A stretch of 11,029 nt of DNA from NCBI GenBank assembly GCA_002508495.1, contig DANA01000054.1, positions 1 to 11,029 of the forward strand, given 5' to 3'. Under the pieces are notes generated by a model that worked only from the letters and a program-made list of their open reading frames with translations, searched no databases and had not been told where the DNA came from. How positions within the stretch are numbered: position 1 is the stretch's first letter; each line of letters starts with the position of its first letter. The stretch comes from Methanoregula sp. UBA276. GTDB taxonomy: Archaea; Halobacteriota; Methanomicrobia; Methanomicrobiales; Methanospirillaceae. Below, piece by piece: positions 1-6,495 of the stretch. A program made the position numbers and the translations under genes.

Positions 1-827
1 ACCCCGCCCCACATCGCAAAGGTCGCCACCTGGCTGATCGAGTGCTGCTGCACCTTGGACATCTCCGCAATGATCGCCTTTGGGGCCACCGCGTACCCGA
101 GCCGCCAGCCGGTCATCGCATAGGCCTTCGAGAACCCGTTGATGGTGATCGTCCGCTCCGCCATGTCGCCGATGGACGCGAGCGAGATGTGCTCCCTGCC
201 GTAGATGAGCTTCTCATAGATCTCGTCCGAGAGGCAGTAGAGGTCGTGGTCGGTACAGAGATCGGCCACGAGCTGCAGGGACTTTTTGTCGAGCACCGCG
301 CCGGACGGGTTCGAAGGCGAGTTGACCACGACCATCTTGGTCTTTTTGTTCACCCGTTCCAGTAGCGAGTCATCGATCTGGAACGTCTTAAAGTCCACCG
401 CGTGCTTCACGGTCTTCCCGCCGGCGATATGGATGCAGGGCTCGTAACTCACCCATGCCGGGGTGAGGAGAAGCACCTCGTCGCCGGGGTTCAGGACTGC
501 CTCCATCGCCTCGTAGATCGAGTTCTTCGCCCCGCAGCCCACGATCACCTGCTGCGGCGTGCAGGGGAAATGGTTCTCCTTTGTTATCTTCTCGCTGATG
601 GCATTCAGGAGCTCGGGGATGCCGCTGCTCGGCGCATAGTGCGTCTCGCCGCGTTGCATCGCCGCGATGCAGGCATCCGTGATGTGCCGGGGAGTATCGA
701 AATCGGGCTCTCCTATCGAGAGGCTGATGACATCAATGCCCTGCCGCTGCATCGCCTTTGCCTTATTGGAGATGGCGATGGTCGCCGACTCGGATACGCC
801 AGCGATCTTTGCGGAGAGCGGCTTCAT
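1..827 (-). CDS. Class I/II PLP-dependent aminotransferase, aspartate aminotransferase type (3' end outside window)
   Basis: The 275 visible residues are the N-terminal two thirds or more of a fold-type I aminotransferase, which probably moves the amino group between aspartate (or a similar amino acid) and 2-oxoglutarate. Visible family signatures are SIGEPDFDTP (residues 37-46), ETHYAPSSG (61-69), NSPSNPSG (169-176), SDEIYEKLIYG (200-210) and NGFSKAYAMTGWRLGY (230-245). K234 is the expected Schiff-base lysine, and D201 and Y204 the PLP contacts. Family members run to about 370-390 residues, so roughly 100 are missing beyond base 1, including the C-terminal substrate-binding arginine. The ATG at 825-827 overlaps the ribH stop (ATGA), so it is the last visible gene of the minus-strand riboflavin operon and probably translationally coupled. 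Family assignment is secure; substrate specificity (aspartate versus broad or aromatic) is inferred. Confidence 0.93.
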   Translation of the reverse strand, partial: MKPLSAKIAGVSESATIAISNKAKAMQRQGIDVISLSIGEPDFDTPRHITDACIAAMQRGETHYAPSSGIPELLNAISEKITKENHFPCTPQQVIVGCGAKNSIYEAMEAVLNPGDEVLLLTPAWVSYEPCIHIAGGKTVKHAVDFKTFQIDDSLLERVNKKTKMVVVNSPSNPSGAVLDKKSLQLVADLCTDHDLYCLSDEIYEKLIYGREHISLASIGDMAERTITINGFSKAYAMTGWRLGYAVAPKAIIAEMSKVQQHSISQVATFAMWGG

Positions 828-1243
828 TTCAGGCGCTTGACAAGCTTGATGGCAGATTCAACGGCCCGCTTTGCGTAATCGATCCGCTCGTTCGCTTCAA
901 GGCGGGTCATGCCGGGCCCGGAGATGCCGAGGGTGACGGGCTTGCCGAACTCTAAGGAGAGGTCGATGATCTTCCGGGCAGCGTGCTGCACCACGATCTC
1001 GTCGTGCTGGGTGTTGCCCTCGATGACGCAGCCGATGGTGACGACTGCATCGACTTTTCCTGAGGTCAGCATCTTCTTAATCGCGAGCGGCATGTCATAC
1101 GCGCCGGGCACGTACAGGCACTCGGTCACTTCCGCGCCGAGGAACGCCGCATGCTCGCGGCCTTCGATCTCCATCATGTAGGTGATGTCGCGGTTGAACT
1201 CCGCAACAACGAATCCGAGTTTTATGGGGTTGGTGTCACACAT
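824..1243 (-). CDS. ribH: 6,7-dimethyl-8-ribityllumazine synthase
   Basis: This enzyme condenses 5-amino-6-ribitylamino-uracil with 3,4-dihydroxybutanone 4-phosphate to give the lumazine precursor of riboflavin. At 139 aa it is a single-domain archaeal-type RibH. It shows the substrate-binding FVVAEFN strand (residues 11-17), YVPGAYDMP (44-52), GCVIEGNTQHDEIV (71-84) with H80 at the catalytic-histidine position, and GISGPGMTRLEA (106-117). From memory it closely resembles Methanocaldococcus RibH. The ATG at 1243 has a good GAGATG ribosome binding site (1251-1256) seven bases upstream. It lies 45 bases after ribC and overlaps the downstream aminotransferase by ATGA. The family forms large icosahedral or pentameric assemblies in the cytoplasm. 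Confidence 0.97.
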   Translation of the reverse strand: MCDTNPIKLGFVVAEFNRDITYMMEIEGREHAAFLGAEVTECLYVPGAYDMPLAIKKMLTSGKVDAVVTIGCVIEGNTQHDEIVVQHAARKIIDLSLEFGKPVTLGISGPGMTRLEANERIDYAKRAVESAIKLVKRLK

Positions 1244-1288
1244 ACTCTATCATCTCGTGTAAATGGTCTTAAACTCTTAGGGTTGGTC

Positions 1289-1750
1289 TTACCGGCGGGC
1301 CGGGCCGGCGTCGGCAAATCCCTGCCGCTGGCCGGTGCCCGCTTCGCGTTCGAGATCTTTTGGGTGAAGGACGAGCTTCACGGCATTGACCGCATGCTCG
1401 CGGGTGCGCTGCTCCATGAGCCACGCAAGTTCGCGGTCGTCCTTTGCCTCGTCCTCGTGGACGAAGACCTCGATGATGTGCGTGTTCGTCATGAGCTGGC
1501 ACTGGATGAGGCCGGTCGATGCTTCGTGGGCGCACATCTTATCCTTGTCCTTGCCGCCCGGCATCCCGAGCGCCATAACGATGTCGCACTTTCGTTCCTC
1601 GATCAGTTTCTTGCAGGCAACGGGCAGGTCTTTTATCCCCGGGACCGTCACCCGTTCGATTGCCACGGTGGCGTGTTTCTTGAGCTCATCGGCTGCGATG
1701 GCTCCCATGTTGATGCGGGCGAAGGTGGTGTCTGCAACACCCACTCTCAT
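1289..1750 (-). CDS. ribC: Riboflavin synthase, archaeal type
   Basis: This is the archaeal riboflavin synthase, which dismutates two molecules of 6,7-dimethyl-8-ribityllumazine into riboflavin plus the pyrimidine substrate of RibH. The 153 aa match the archaeal family length. It is unrelated to the bacterial duplicated-barrel RibE and is instead a paralogue of lumazine synthase. Visible signatures are GVADTTFARINMG (residues 4-16), TVPGIKDLPVACKKL (35-49), ALGMPGG (60-66), CAHEASTG (73-80), HIIEVFVHEDEAKDD (91-105) and the C-terminal RQGFADAGPARR (142-153). An 18-codon upstream extension is possible, but the ATG at 1750 starts exactly where family members begin and overlaps the preceding stop (ATGA). 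It therefore sits tightly behind the class V aminotransferase and is probably translationally coupled. Confidence 0.97.
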   Translation of the reverse strand: MRVGVADTTFARINMGAIAADELKKHATVAIERVTVPGIKDLPVACKKLIEERKCDIVMALGMPGGKDKDKMCAHEASTGLIQCQLMTNTHIIEVFVHEDEAKDDRELAWLMEQRTREHAVNAVKLVLHPKDLEREAGTGQRQGFADAGPARR

Positions 1751-2877
1751 CCCAGCACCTCTGCCGCAGCACCCACACCGCAGCCTTTTGGCGTGTAGCC
1801 GCACTTCTTCAGGGCGTGCTGGGTTGCGGCAAGGGTTGCGAGGATCTCGGGTGCGCTCACCGCGCCCATGCTGCCGATGCGGAAGATCTTCCCCTTCAGG
1901 TGGTCCTGGCCGCCGGCAATAACAATGCCCATCTTCTTGATGACGGCCCGCATCTCATCGTCCTTGACACCCGCGGGATATTCCATTGCCGTGACGGTGG
2001 ACGAGTAGTGGTGCAGCGCATCGATCTTCGGGAAGAGAGAGAGGCCCCAGGTCTTAGCGGCTGCCTGCACAGCGGCGGACAGCTTCCTGTGCCGGGCGAT
2101 CCGGGCGGGGAGGCCTTCTTCCTCGATGATCATGCAGGCCTCGCGGAGCGCAAGGAAGAGCGGCACCGCGGGGGTGTACGGGGTCTCCATTGGGGTGCCG
2201 CTGGCGCTCTTTTTGTATGCCGGAAGGTCGAGGTAAAACGGCGGGTTCTTCGTCATGCGCTCCCATGCCCGCGGGCTCACCGAGACCATGGCAAGGCCGG
2301 CCGGTGCGGCAAAGCACTTCTGGGAACCGGTAATGGCGATATCCACGCCCCATTTGTCAGCCTCGACCACGTCGCCGCCGATGGAGGTGATGCCGTCCAT
2401 CAAAAAGAGGGCGTCGTGCTTCTTACAGAGTTTCCCGATCTCCTCCGCTGGGTTCTTGATACCCACCGAGGTCTCGTTGTGGATGAGCGTGACGATCTCG
2501 GCACCGGCCTCGAGCTGGGCTTTGAGGCCCTCAAGATCGAGGGGCGTACCCCATTCCGACTTGATCTCGGTTGCCTTGCCGTAGCGCTGGCTGATCTTGT
2601 AGAGCCGCTCGCCGAACTTGCCGTTCACGAGGCAGGCGATCTTCTTGTCCCGTGCAACGTTTGCGATCGCGGCTTCCATGCCGGCGGTTCCCGAGCCGCT
2701 GATAATGACAAGGTCGTTGTTCGTCCCAAACGCGGTCTTGAGGACCCGCACACAGTCGGCATACGCGGCACCGAACTCGGGGCTGCGGTGGTTGATTGCC
2801 TGGCGCGACATTGCAAACCGGACCCGTTCCGGTATCGGTACCGGGCCTGGCAGCATCAGGAGAAGTTCTTTTTCCAT
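1747..2877 (-). CDS. Class V PLP-dependent aminotransferase (alanine-glyoxylate / serine-pyruvate type)
   Basis: The 376-aa protein is a fold-type I class V transaminase. Signatures include LMLPGPVPIPERV (residues 7-19), INHRSPEF (28-35), IISGSGTAGMEAA (58-70), HNETSVGIKNP (133-143), LMDGITSIGGD (159-169) with D161 expected at the PLP pyridine nitrogen, and GSQKCFAAPAGLA (184-196) with K187 as Schiff-base lysine. From memory the closest characterised relative is the methanogen MJ0959 type, a broad-specificity aminotransferase reported to make phosphoserine. Serine/phosphoserine or glyoxylate-alanine chemistry is therefore possible, but substrate cannot be read from sequence. The frame is open 57 codons further upstream, but those residues are antisense to purE and unlike the family, so ATG 2877 is preferred. 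It is the first gene of the ribC-ribH operon and overlaps ribC by ATGA. Confidence 0.93.
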   Translation of the reverse strand: MEKELLLMLPGPVPIPERVRFAMSRQAINHRSPEFGAAYADCVRVLKTAFGTNNDLVIISGSGTAGMEAAIANVARDKKIACLVNGKFGERLYKISQRYGKATEIKSEWGTPLDLEGLKAQLEAGAEIVTLIHNETSVGIKNPAEEIGKLCKKHDALFLMDGITSIGGDVVEADKWGVDIAITGSQKCFAAPAGLAMVSVSPRAWERMTKNPPFYLDLPAYKKSASGTPMETPYTPAVPLFLALREACMIIEEEGLPARIARHRKLSAAVQAAAKTWGLSLFPKIDALHHYSSTVTAMEYPAGVKDDEMRAVIKKMGIVIAGGQDHLKGKIFRIGSMGAVSAPEILATLAATQHALKKCGYTPKGCGVGAAAEVLG

Positions 2878-2931
2878 GGAGATCTGCCAATAGTATATCT
2901 GGATAAGAACAATATATGTTTGGATGGCAGT
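2878..2931. promoter_or_regulatory. Compact divergent promoter region between the riboflavin operon and purE
   Basis: Only 54 bases separate the two divergent ATG codons. The stretch is AT-rich compared with its neighbours and holds two TATA-like octamers. AGTATATC near 2892-2899 could serve purE, with a start site a few bases before its ATG. AATATATG near 2911-2918, read on the other strand as CATATATT, could serve the aminotransferase operon. The geometry predicts very short leaders on both sides and overlapping pre-initiation complexes. Neither gene has a strong ribosome binding site, which fits leaderless or near-leaderless transcripts. Box positions are read directly; function is inferred. 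Confidence 0.5.
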
Positions 2932-3321
2932 ATGGCTGACGTAGCTATCATCTCCGGATCCGCATCTGACGCAAAGATCACCGAGAAGGTAAAAAAAGTC
3001 CTTGACGAGAACGGGGTATCCTATGATGCCCAGATCATCTCGGCCCACCGGGACCCGGACAAGCTGGATGCCTACATCAAGACCAGCGACTGTAAAATTT
3101 ACATCGCTATTGCCGGGCTCTCTGCAGCGCTTCCAGGGGTCATTGCGTCACGATCCGACAAGCCGGTCATCGGGGTCCCGGTTGCCGGGACGCTCAACGG
3201 GATGGACTCGCTTCTCTCCATTGCCCAGATGCCAAAAGGCGTGCCGGTCGCCTGCGTGGGTGTAGACAATGGCGAGAACGCAGCGTGGCTCGCGGTGCGG
3301 ATCCTGAAGCTGGGGAAGTAA
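2932..3321 (+). CDS. purE: Purine biosynthesis PurE-family protein (AIR carboxylase / N5-CAIR mutase), short form
   Basis: PurE makes 4-carboxy-5-aminoimidazole ribonucleotide, by N5-CAIR rearrangement or direct AIR carboxylation, in de novo purine synthesis. The start ATG at 2932 gives 129 aa opening with the family strand ADVAIISGSASD (residues 2-13; GSxSD phosphate loop). SAHRDPD (37-43) carries the conserved active-site H39, and PVIGVPV (78-84), SLLSIAQMPKGVPV (93-106) and GENAAWLA (114-121) follow the family order. Two things are odd. The loop usually written AHLPG reads AALPG (65-69), so its histidine is alanine. The protein also stops about 30 residues short of bacterial PurE, lacking the C-terminal helix used in octamer packing. 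The frame is open far upstream, but that part is antisense to the aminotransferase and not PurE-like. An oligo-T terminator follows. Confidence 0.92.
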   Translation: MADVAIISGSASDAKITEKVKKVLDENGVSYDAQIISAHRDPDKLDAYIKTSDCKIYIAIAGLSAALPGVIASRSDKPVIGVPVAGTLNGMDSLLSIAQMPKGVPVACVGVDNGENAAWLAVRILKLGK

Positions 3322-3331
3322 TTTTGTCCGG

Positions 3332-3355
3332 ATTCTTCTCCTTTTAAGAATTTTT
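3332..3355 (+). terminator. Terminator of purE (hairpin plus T run)
   Basis: Eleven bases after the purE stop, a perfect 6-bp stem ATTCTT/AAGAAT (3332-3337 and 3346-3351) with an 8-base pyrimidine-rich loop runs directly into TTTT. It is AT-rich, which suits archaeal oligo-U termination as well as a hairpin mechanism. Confidence 0.6.
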
Positions 3356-3377
3356 ACCGTTCTGCATACAACGAGTG

Positions 3378-3396
3378 TTATTTTGGGGTAAAATAA
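3378..3396. terminator. Palindromic terminator candidate between convergent genes
   Basis: TTATTTT (3378-3384) and AAAATAA (3390-3396) form a perfect 7-bp inverted repeat around GGGGT. Read on the minus strand it lies about 30 bases after the stop of the alpha/beta-hydrolase gene and carries T-rich arms, so it probably ends that transcript. It could also stop read-through from purE. Confidence 0.5.
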
Positions 3397-3423
3397 TCCA
3401 GAGCCTGAAGCCACATCAGAATT

Positions 3424-4269
3424 CTACCGGGACGCGTCCATCTGGAGGAAGTGCACGGCAGTCCGGCCATACACGACCGGTGCGACATCGCCGCCCGCAT
3501 GGGGGAGCCCCTCGAACCGGACCAGCCAGGATCCGTTGATCTGCCCGGCCATCTGGTACGAGAGGACCGCCGGCGTTATGGTATCGTCGGTCCCGACCAC
3601 CAGCAGGACATCCTTGTGCAGATCGGGCAGCCGGTCCTGTGTCCCGTTCCATGCAAGCATTGCCCGTGCCTCGTCCCACAGGCCGGGCGGGGATGTGGTG
3701 TCGGCAGCAACAGACTCCATATAATCCAGCAGGTATTGTGTCTCCGGCACCCGGATGCTGCACGCACTGGAGTCCAGGATCATCCTGCGTACCCGGACGG
3801 GATGGTTCAGGGCAAGCTCCTGGGCGATGAAGGATCCCATGGAGGTGCCATAGACATGCATGCTCTCGTACCCGAGTGCCGGGATCAGGGACGCGGCATC
3901 ATCCGCGTACAGGGCGATTGTGGGGGCATCATTGCCGGCACTGCTGTGCCCCATGCCCCGGTGATCGTACAGGAAGACATGGTAGTTCGCGGCAAGGACA
4001 CTGATGGCGGTATCGTTGGCCTGTTCCATGGTTGCCCCGAACCCGACGATGACCAGCAGGGGCTCGCCGCTCCCGAACTCGCGGTACGCGAGCCGCACAC
4101 CGTTGACATCGGCATACTGGACCGGCGTTTCCCGGATCGACAGCAGGGGGTATTCCGTTGCCGGCGAGGTCTTGTCGGGGGATAGTGCCGGAGGGGCAGA
4201 GATGCAGCCAGCCGTGCAGCACAGGAGGATGATGGCAGCAATGATGATGGTATGGGTCGGGAATGTCAT
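3424..4269 (-). CDS. Secreted lipoprotein alpha/beta-hydrolase
   Basis: The 281-aa protein starts with a short N-region, a hydrophobic stretch (residues 7-19) and TAGC (19-22), with C22 as likely lipidation site, followed by a Ser/Pro/Thr-rich linker. It is therefore probably anchored on the outer face of the membrane. The rest is an alpha/beta-hydrolase fold. VGFGATM (75-81) is the oxyanion loop region, YDHRGMGHS (101-109) the classical strand-4 motif, and GTSMGS (141-146) the nucleophile elbow with S143. VVGTDDTITP (224-233) supplies the acid, probably D229, and GLPHAG (254-259) the histidine H257, so the triad looks intact. The frame extends to a TTG 13 codons upstream, but ATG 4269 has GGTG a few bases before it and gives a clean signal peptide. 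Substrate unknown; esterase, lipase and peptidase-like members share this architecture. It stands alone between purE and the SET gene. Confidence 0.88.
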   Translation of the reverse strand: MTFPTHTIIIAAIILLCCTAGCISAPPALSPDKTSPATEYPLLSIRETPVQYADVNGVRLAYREFGSGEPLLVIVGFGATMEQANDTAISVLAANYHVFLYDHRGMGHSSAGNDAPTIALYADDAASLIPALGYESMHVYGTSMGSFIAQELALNHPVRVRRMILDSSACSIRVPETQYLLDYMESVAADTTSPPGLWDEARAMLAWNGTQDRLPDLHKDVLLVVGTDDTITPAVLSYQMAGQINGSWLVRFEGLPHAGGDVAPVVYGRTAVHFLQMDASR

Positions 4270-4452
4270 GACCGGGCACCAAAAAATGTTCTTTTTTTCG
4301 TCTGTCAACCCTTGGCTGGTTTTTGCTAAATAGCTTATGGGATCCCGCCCGGGGAGTTACCAGGGATGCACCGGCATACGAATGGGGGCTTTGCGGGTGA
4401 GCCGTGAACGGCTTTTCCCGTTGCACAGCGTTCTTCTGGTTTTAGTGACATA

Positions 4453-4469
4453 TCACCATAAAAAGGTGA
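4453..4469 (+). promoter_or_regulatory. Ribosome binding site of the SET gene, inside a potential hairpin
   Basis: AGGTGA at 4464-4469 sits four bases before the ATG and fixes that start. TCACC (4453-4457) can pair with GGTGA (4465-4469) across a 7-base ATAAAAA loop, which would hide the ribosome binding site if the transcript begins upstream of 4453. The ribosome binding site is clear. The hairpin is short and may be coincidental. Confidence 0.55.
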
Positions 4470-4473
4470 CCGG

Positions 4474-4950
4474 ATGGCAGCAGAAGATCTCGTTTATCTT
4501 AAGGAAAAGCCGGGCATGGGGCTGGGGATATTCGCCGTTAGGGATATTGAAAAGGATGAGATCATTGCTGAATTTCACGGCCCGAGGATACGAATCGAAA
4601 ATATGGAGGGCATTCCTCATGAAGTCTGGGATCACCTCTTCAATGTCGAGGTCTGCGATTACATCATCGCACGGGAGCCTGCGGTCAGAACGAACCATTC
4701 CTGCGATCCCAACGCCGGCATTGTAAAGGACGTGTTCCTTGCTGCAATGCGGAACATCAAGAAAGATGAGGAAGTCACGTTCGACTATTCGGTAGTCACC
4801 GTCGATGACTGGCAGATGGAATGCCGGTGCGGCTCCCCGCACTGCCGCAGGATCATCGGAAACTATGCGGGCCTGCCCGATGCGATCAAGATAAAGTACG
4901 AGAACTATACGCCGGACTGGATCAAAGGTGAACGGGTTAGACGGCATTAG
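4474..4950 (+). CDS. SET-domain protein lysine methyltransferase
   Basis: The 158-aa protein is essentially one minimal SET domain, which transfers a methyl group from SAM to a protein lysine. It shows KPGMGLGIFA (residues 12-21, SAM-binding N-terminal loop), the pseudoknot motif TNHSCDPNAGI (73-83), EEVTFDYS (99-106) with the catalytic-region Y105, and a C-terminal CRCGSPHC (117-124). That last motif is post-SET-like: C117, C119 and C124 with C77 could hold one zinc, as in eukaryotic SET enzymes. Such small SET proteins are uncommon in archaea. A Methanosarcina relative has been reported to methylate the chromatin protein MC1-alpha, so a DNA-binding or ribosomal substrate is plausible but not shown here. 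The start is fixed by AGGTGA four bases upstream. The regulator gene follows after 113 bases, which include an imperfect G/C hairpin (4951-4978) without a T run. Confidence 0.92.
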   Translation: MAAEDLVYLKEKPGMGLGIFAVRDIEKDEIIAEFHGPRIRIENMEGIPHEVWDHLFNVEVCDYIIAREPAVRTNHSCDPNAGIVKDVFLAAMRNIKKDEEVTFDYSVVTVDDWQMECRCGSPHCRRIIGNYAGLPDAIKIKYENYTPDWIKGERVRRH

Positions 4951-5048
4951 GGGGAGAACGATACTGCCTGTGTTCCCCTGCGATGCCGGGCAAGAGCCTG
5001 AACTGTTGGCGCCGGCACTCCGGAACAGATATCATTATACAACTACAC

Positions 5049-5055
5049 GGAGATG
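5049..5055 (+). promoter_or_regulatory. Ribosome binding site deciding the start of the receiver-PAS gene
   Basis: GGAGATG at 5049-5055 lies eight bases before ATG 5064. The upstream in-frame ATG at 4983 has no comparable site, and its extra 27 residues do not belong to a receiver domain. A TATA-like CATTATAC lies at about 5033-5040, close to the start, which suggests a very short leader. Confidence 0.6.
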
Positions 5056-5063
5056 CATGGTAT

Positions 5064-6344
5064 ATGCCCGACAGGATACGGGTTCTTTACGTTGACGACG
5101 AGCCCGATCTCCTTGAGATAGGAAAACTGTTTCTGGAAGATGAGGAGCGGTTCCGGATCGACACCGCCCTCTCTGCACCGGACGCGCTGAATAGCGACAC
5201 CCTCCCAGCCTGCGAGGCCATTGTTTCGGACTACCAGATGCCGGATATGAACGGTATCGAATTTTTAAAGACAGTCCGGAAACAGCACGGGGACCTCCCG
5301 TTCATTCTTTTCACCGGCAAAGGCCGGGAAGAGGTCGTGATCGAGGCGATCAACAACGGCGCCGATTTTTACCTCCAGAAAGGGGGCGACCCGAAAGCCC
5401 AGTTCGCCGAGCTCGCCCACAAGATCCGGCAGGCAGTAGCCCGGAGGAAGGCGGAGTGCTCGCGGGTGAAGGCCGAGCAGGATCTCCGGGAGAGCGAGGA
5501 GAAGTTCCGTTCGCTCATCGACCTTACCCCCATTGGGATCATGGTCCAGGACATTGCCACCGGCACGATCCAGTACGTCAACATGGAAGGCCTCCGCCTT
5601 GCCGGGGCAAAGAGCGTGGACGATTTCCGGGGAAAGGATGCCCTCACGTACATTCACCCGGATGACCGCCAGCTCGTCCTGGAATCTGTCCGCCGGCGTG
5701 AGACCGAGACTGCGGCCAACCCCGTGGCGATGCGCCTTTTGACCATCGACGGCCGCCCATATCCGGTCGAGGTCATGTCGAAACCCATCCATTTCGGCGG
5801 GGTGCCCGCGATCATGCTGTTGTTCCAGGATCTGACCGCACGGAAGCAGGCGGAGGACGAGCTCCGGGCCGCATACGAGCAGATCGCTGCATCCGAGGGG
5901 GAGCTGCGCAGCAACCTCGATGAGATGGTGCGGGCCCAGAAGGAGCGGGAGAAGAGCGAGAGGAATTTTCAGACCCTTGTGGACATCGCCCCGGACGGGA
6001 TTTATACCCACCTCAACGACCGCTTCCTGTACCTGAACCAGACCGCGCTCCGGCTGTTCGGCGCATCACGTGCCGATCAGCTGGTTGGCACGAACGTGTG
6101 GGACCGGATCCACCCGTCATTCCACAGCATTGTCCGGGAGCGGGTGAAGCGCCTGACGGTTGATGAGGAACCGGTCGGGCAGTTTGACGAAATCTATGTC
6201 CGCCTTGACGGCTCGCCCTTTGACGTGGGAGTGACCGCGGTGCCGTACCTGCACGAGGGGCAGAACGGAACGCTCGTGATGTTCCGGGATATCACGGAGC
6301 GCAAGAAGCGGGAAAAGAGCTGCTCACAGGGACAGGGGAGCTGA
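5064..6344 (+). CDS. Receiver-PAS-PAS signalling protein, C-terminally truncated
   Basis: From ATG 5064 the protein has 426 aa. Residues 5-125 form a CheY-like receiver. RVLYVDDEP gives acidic residues D11/D12, VSDYQMPDMNG gives phospho-acceptor D56, FTGKG gives T84, and YLQKGG gives K106. A charged helix leads to a first PAS domain (about 146-260, EEKFRSLIDLTPIGIMVQD to LFQDLTARKQAE). A coiled-coil linker (261-300) and a second PAS domain (about 300-412, ending VMFRDITERKK) follow. There is no histidine kinase, ATPase, GGDEF or DNA-binding output. Such receiver-PAS proteins are numerous in Methanomicrobiales and normally continue into further PAS repeats or a kinase. Here the frame ends at 6344 in an uncharacteristic SCSQGQGS tail, while another frame continues with linker-like residues, so a truncating frameshift is likely. 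It may act as a phospho-accepting partner of a kinase encoded elsewhere, or be decaying. Confidence 0.88.
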   Translation: MPDRIRVLYVDDEPDLLEIGKLFLEDEERFRIDTALSAPDALNSDTLPACEAIVSDYQMPDMNGIEFLKTVRKQHGDLPFILFTGKGREEVVIEAINNGADFYLQKGGDPKAQFAELAHKIRQAVARRKAECSRVKAEQDLRESEEKFRSLIDLTPIGIMVQDIATGTIQYVNMEGLRLAGAKSVDDFRGKDALTYIHPDDRQLVLESVRRRETETAANPVAMRLLTIDGRPYPVEVMSKPIHFGGVPAIMLLFQDLTARKQAEDELRAAYEQIAASEGELRSNLDEMVRAQKEREKSERNFQTLVDIAPDGIYTHLNDRFLYLNQTALRLFGASRADQLVGTNVWDRIHPSFHSIVRERVKRLTVDEEPVGQFDEIYVRLDGSPFDVGVTAVPYLHEGQNGTLVMFRDITERKKREKSCSQGQGS

Positions 6345-6495
6345 CTGCAGGAAGGAAAAAATAACAGCACGCGCGGAGGATACAAAGACCCCATGCCCTC
6401 TATGAGGTGTGATACCCGGGCCTGTTCTCATTCTACGACGGACATCGGTGCCCGGGGCTCTAGCAACATCAATGCTCCCTCTTTCTTGGATTAAC
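6345..6495. other. Convergent intergenic gap
   Basis: This 151-base gap lies between the plus-strand receiver-PAS gene and the minus-strand iron-sulfur gene. It holds the out-of-frame remnant of the PAS linker (6345-6364) and an A run near 6355-6361. I see no ORF, RNA gene or clear hairpin terminator. Confidence 0.4.

Noticed and set aside
1816..2931. Long open frame on the plus strand upstream of and in frame with purE (about 370 codons).
   Set aside because: It is antisense to the well-supported class V aminotransferase, has no family resemblance, and purE-like sequence begins only at ATG 2932. It is a by-product of GC-rich codon use.
2878..3048. 57-codon N-terminal extension of the class V aminotransferase.
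   Set aside because: It runs through the divergent promoter and antisense to purE and does not resemble the family N-terminus; ATG 2877 fits the family.
3451..4185. 244-codon plus-strand frame.
   Set aside because: Antisense shadow of the alpha/beta-hydrolase with its complete catalytic triad.
5265..6011. 248-codon minus-strand frame.
   Set aside because: Antisense to the receiver-PAS protein and without recognisable motifs.
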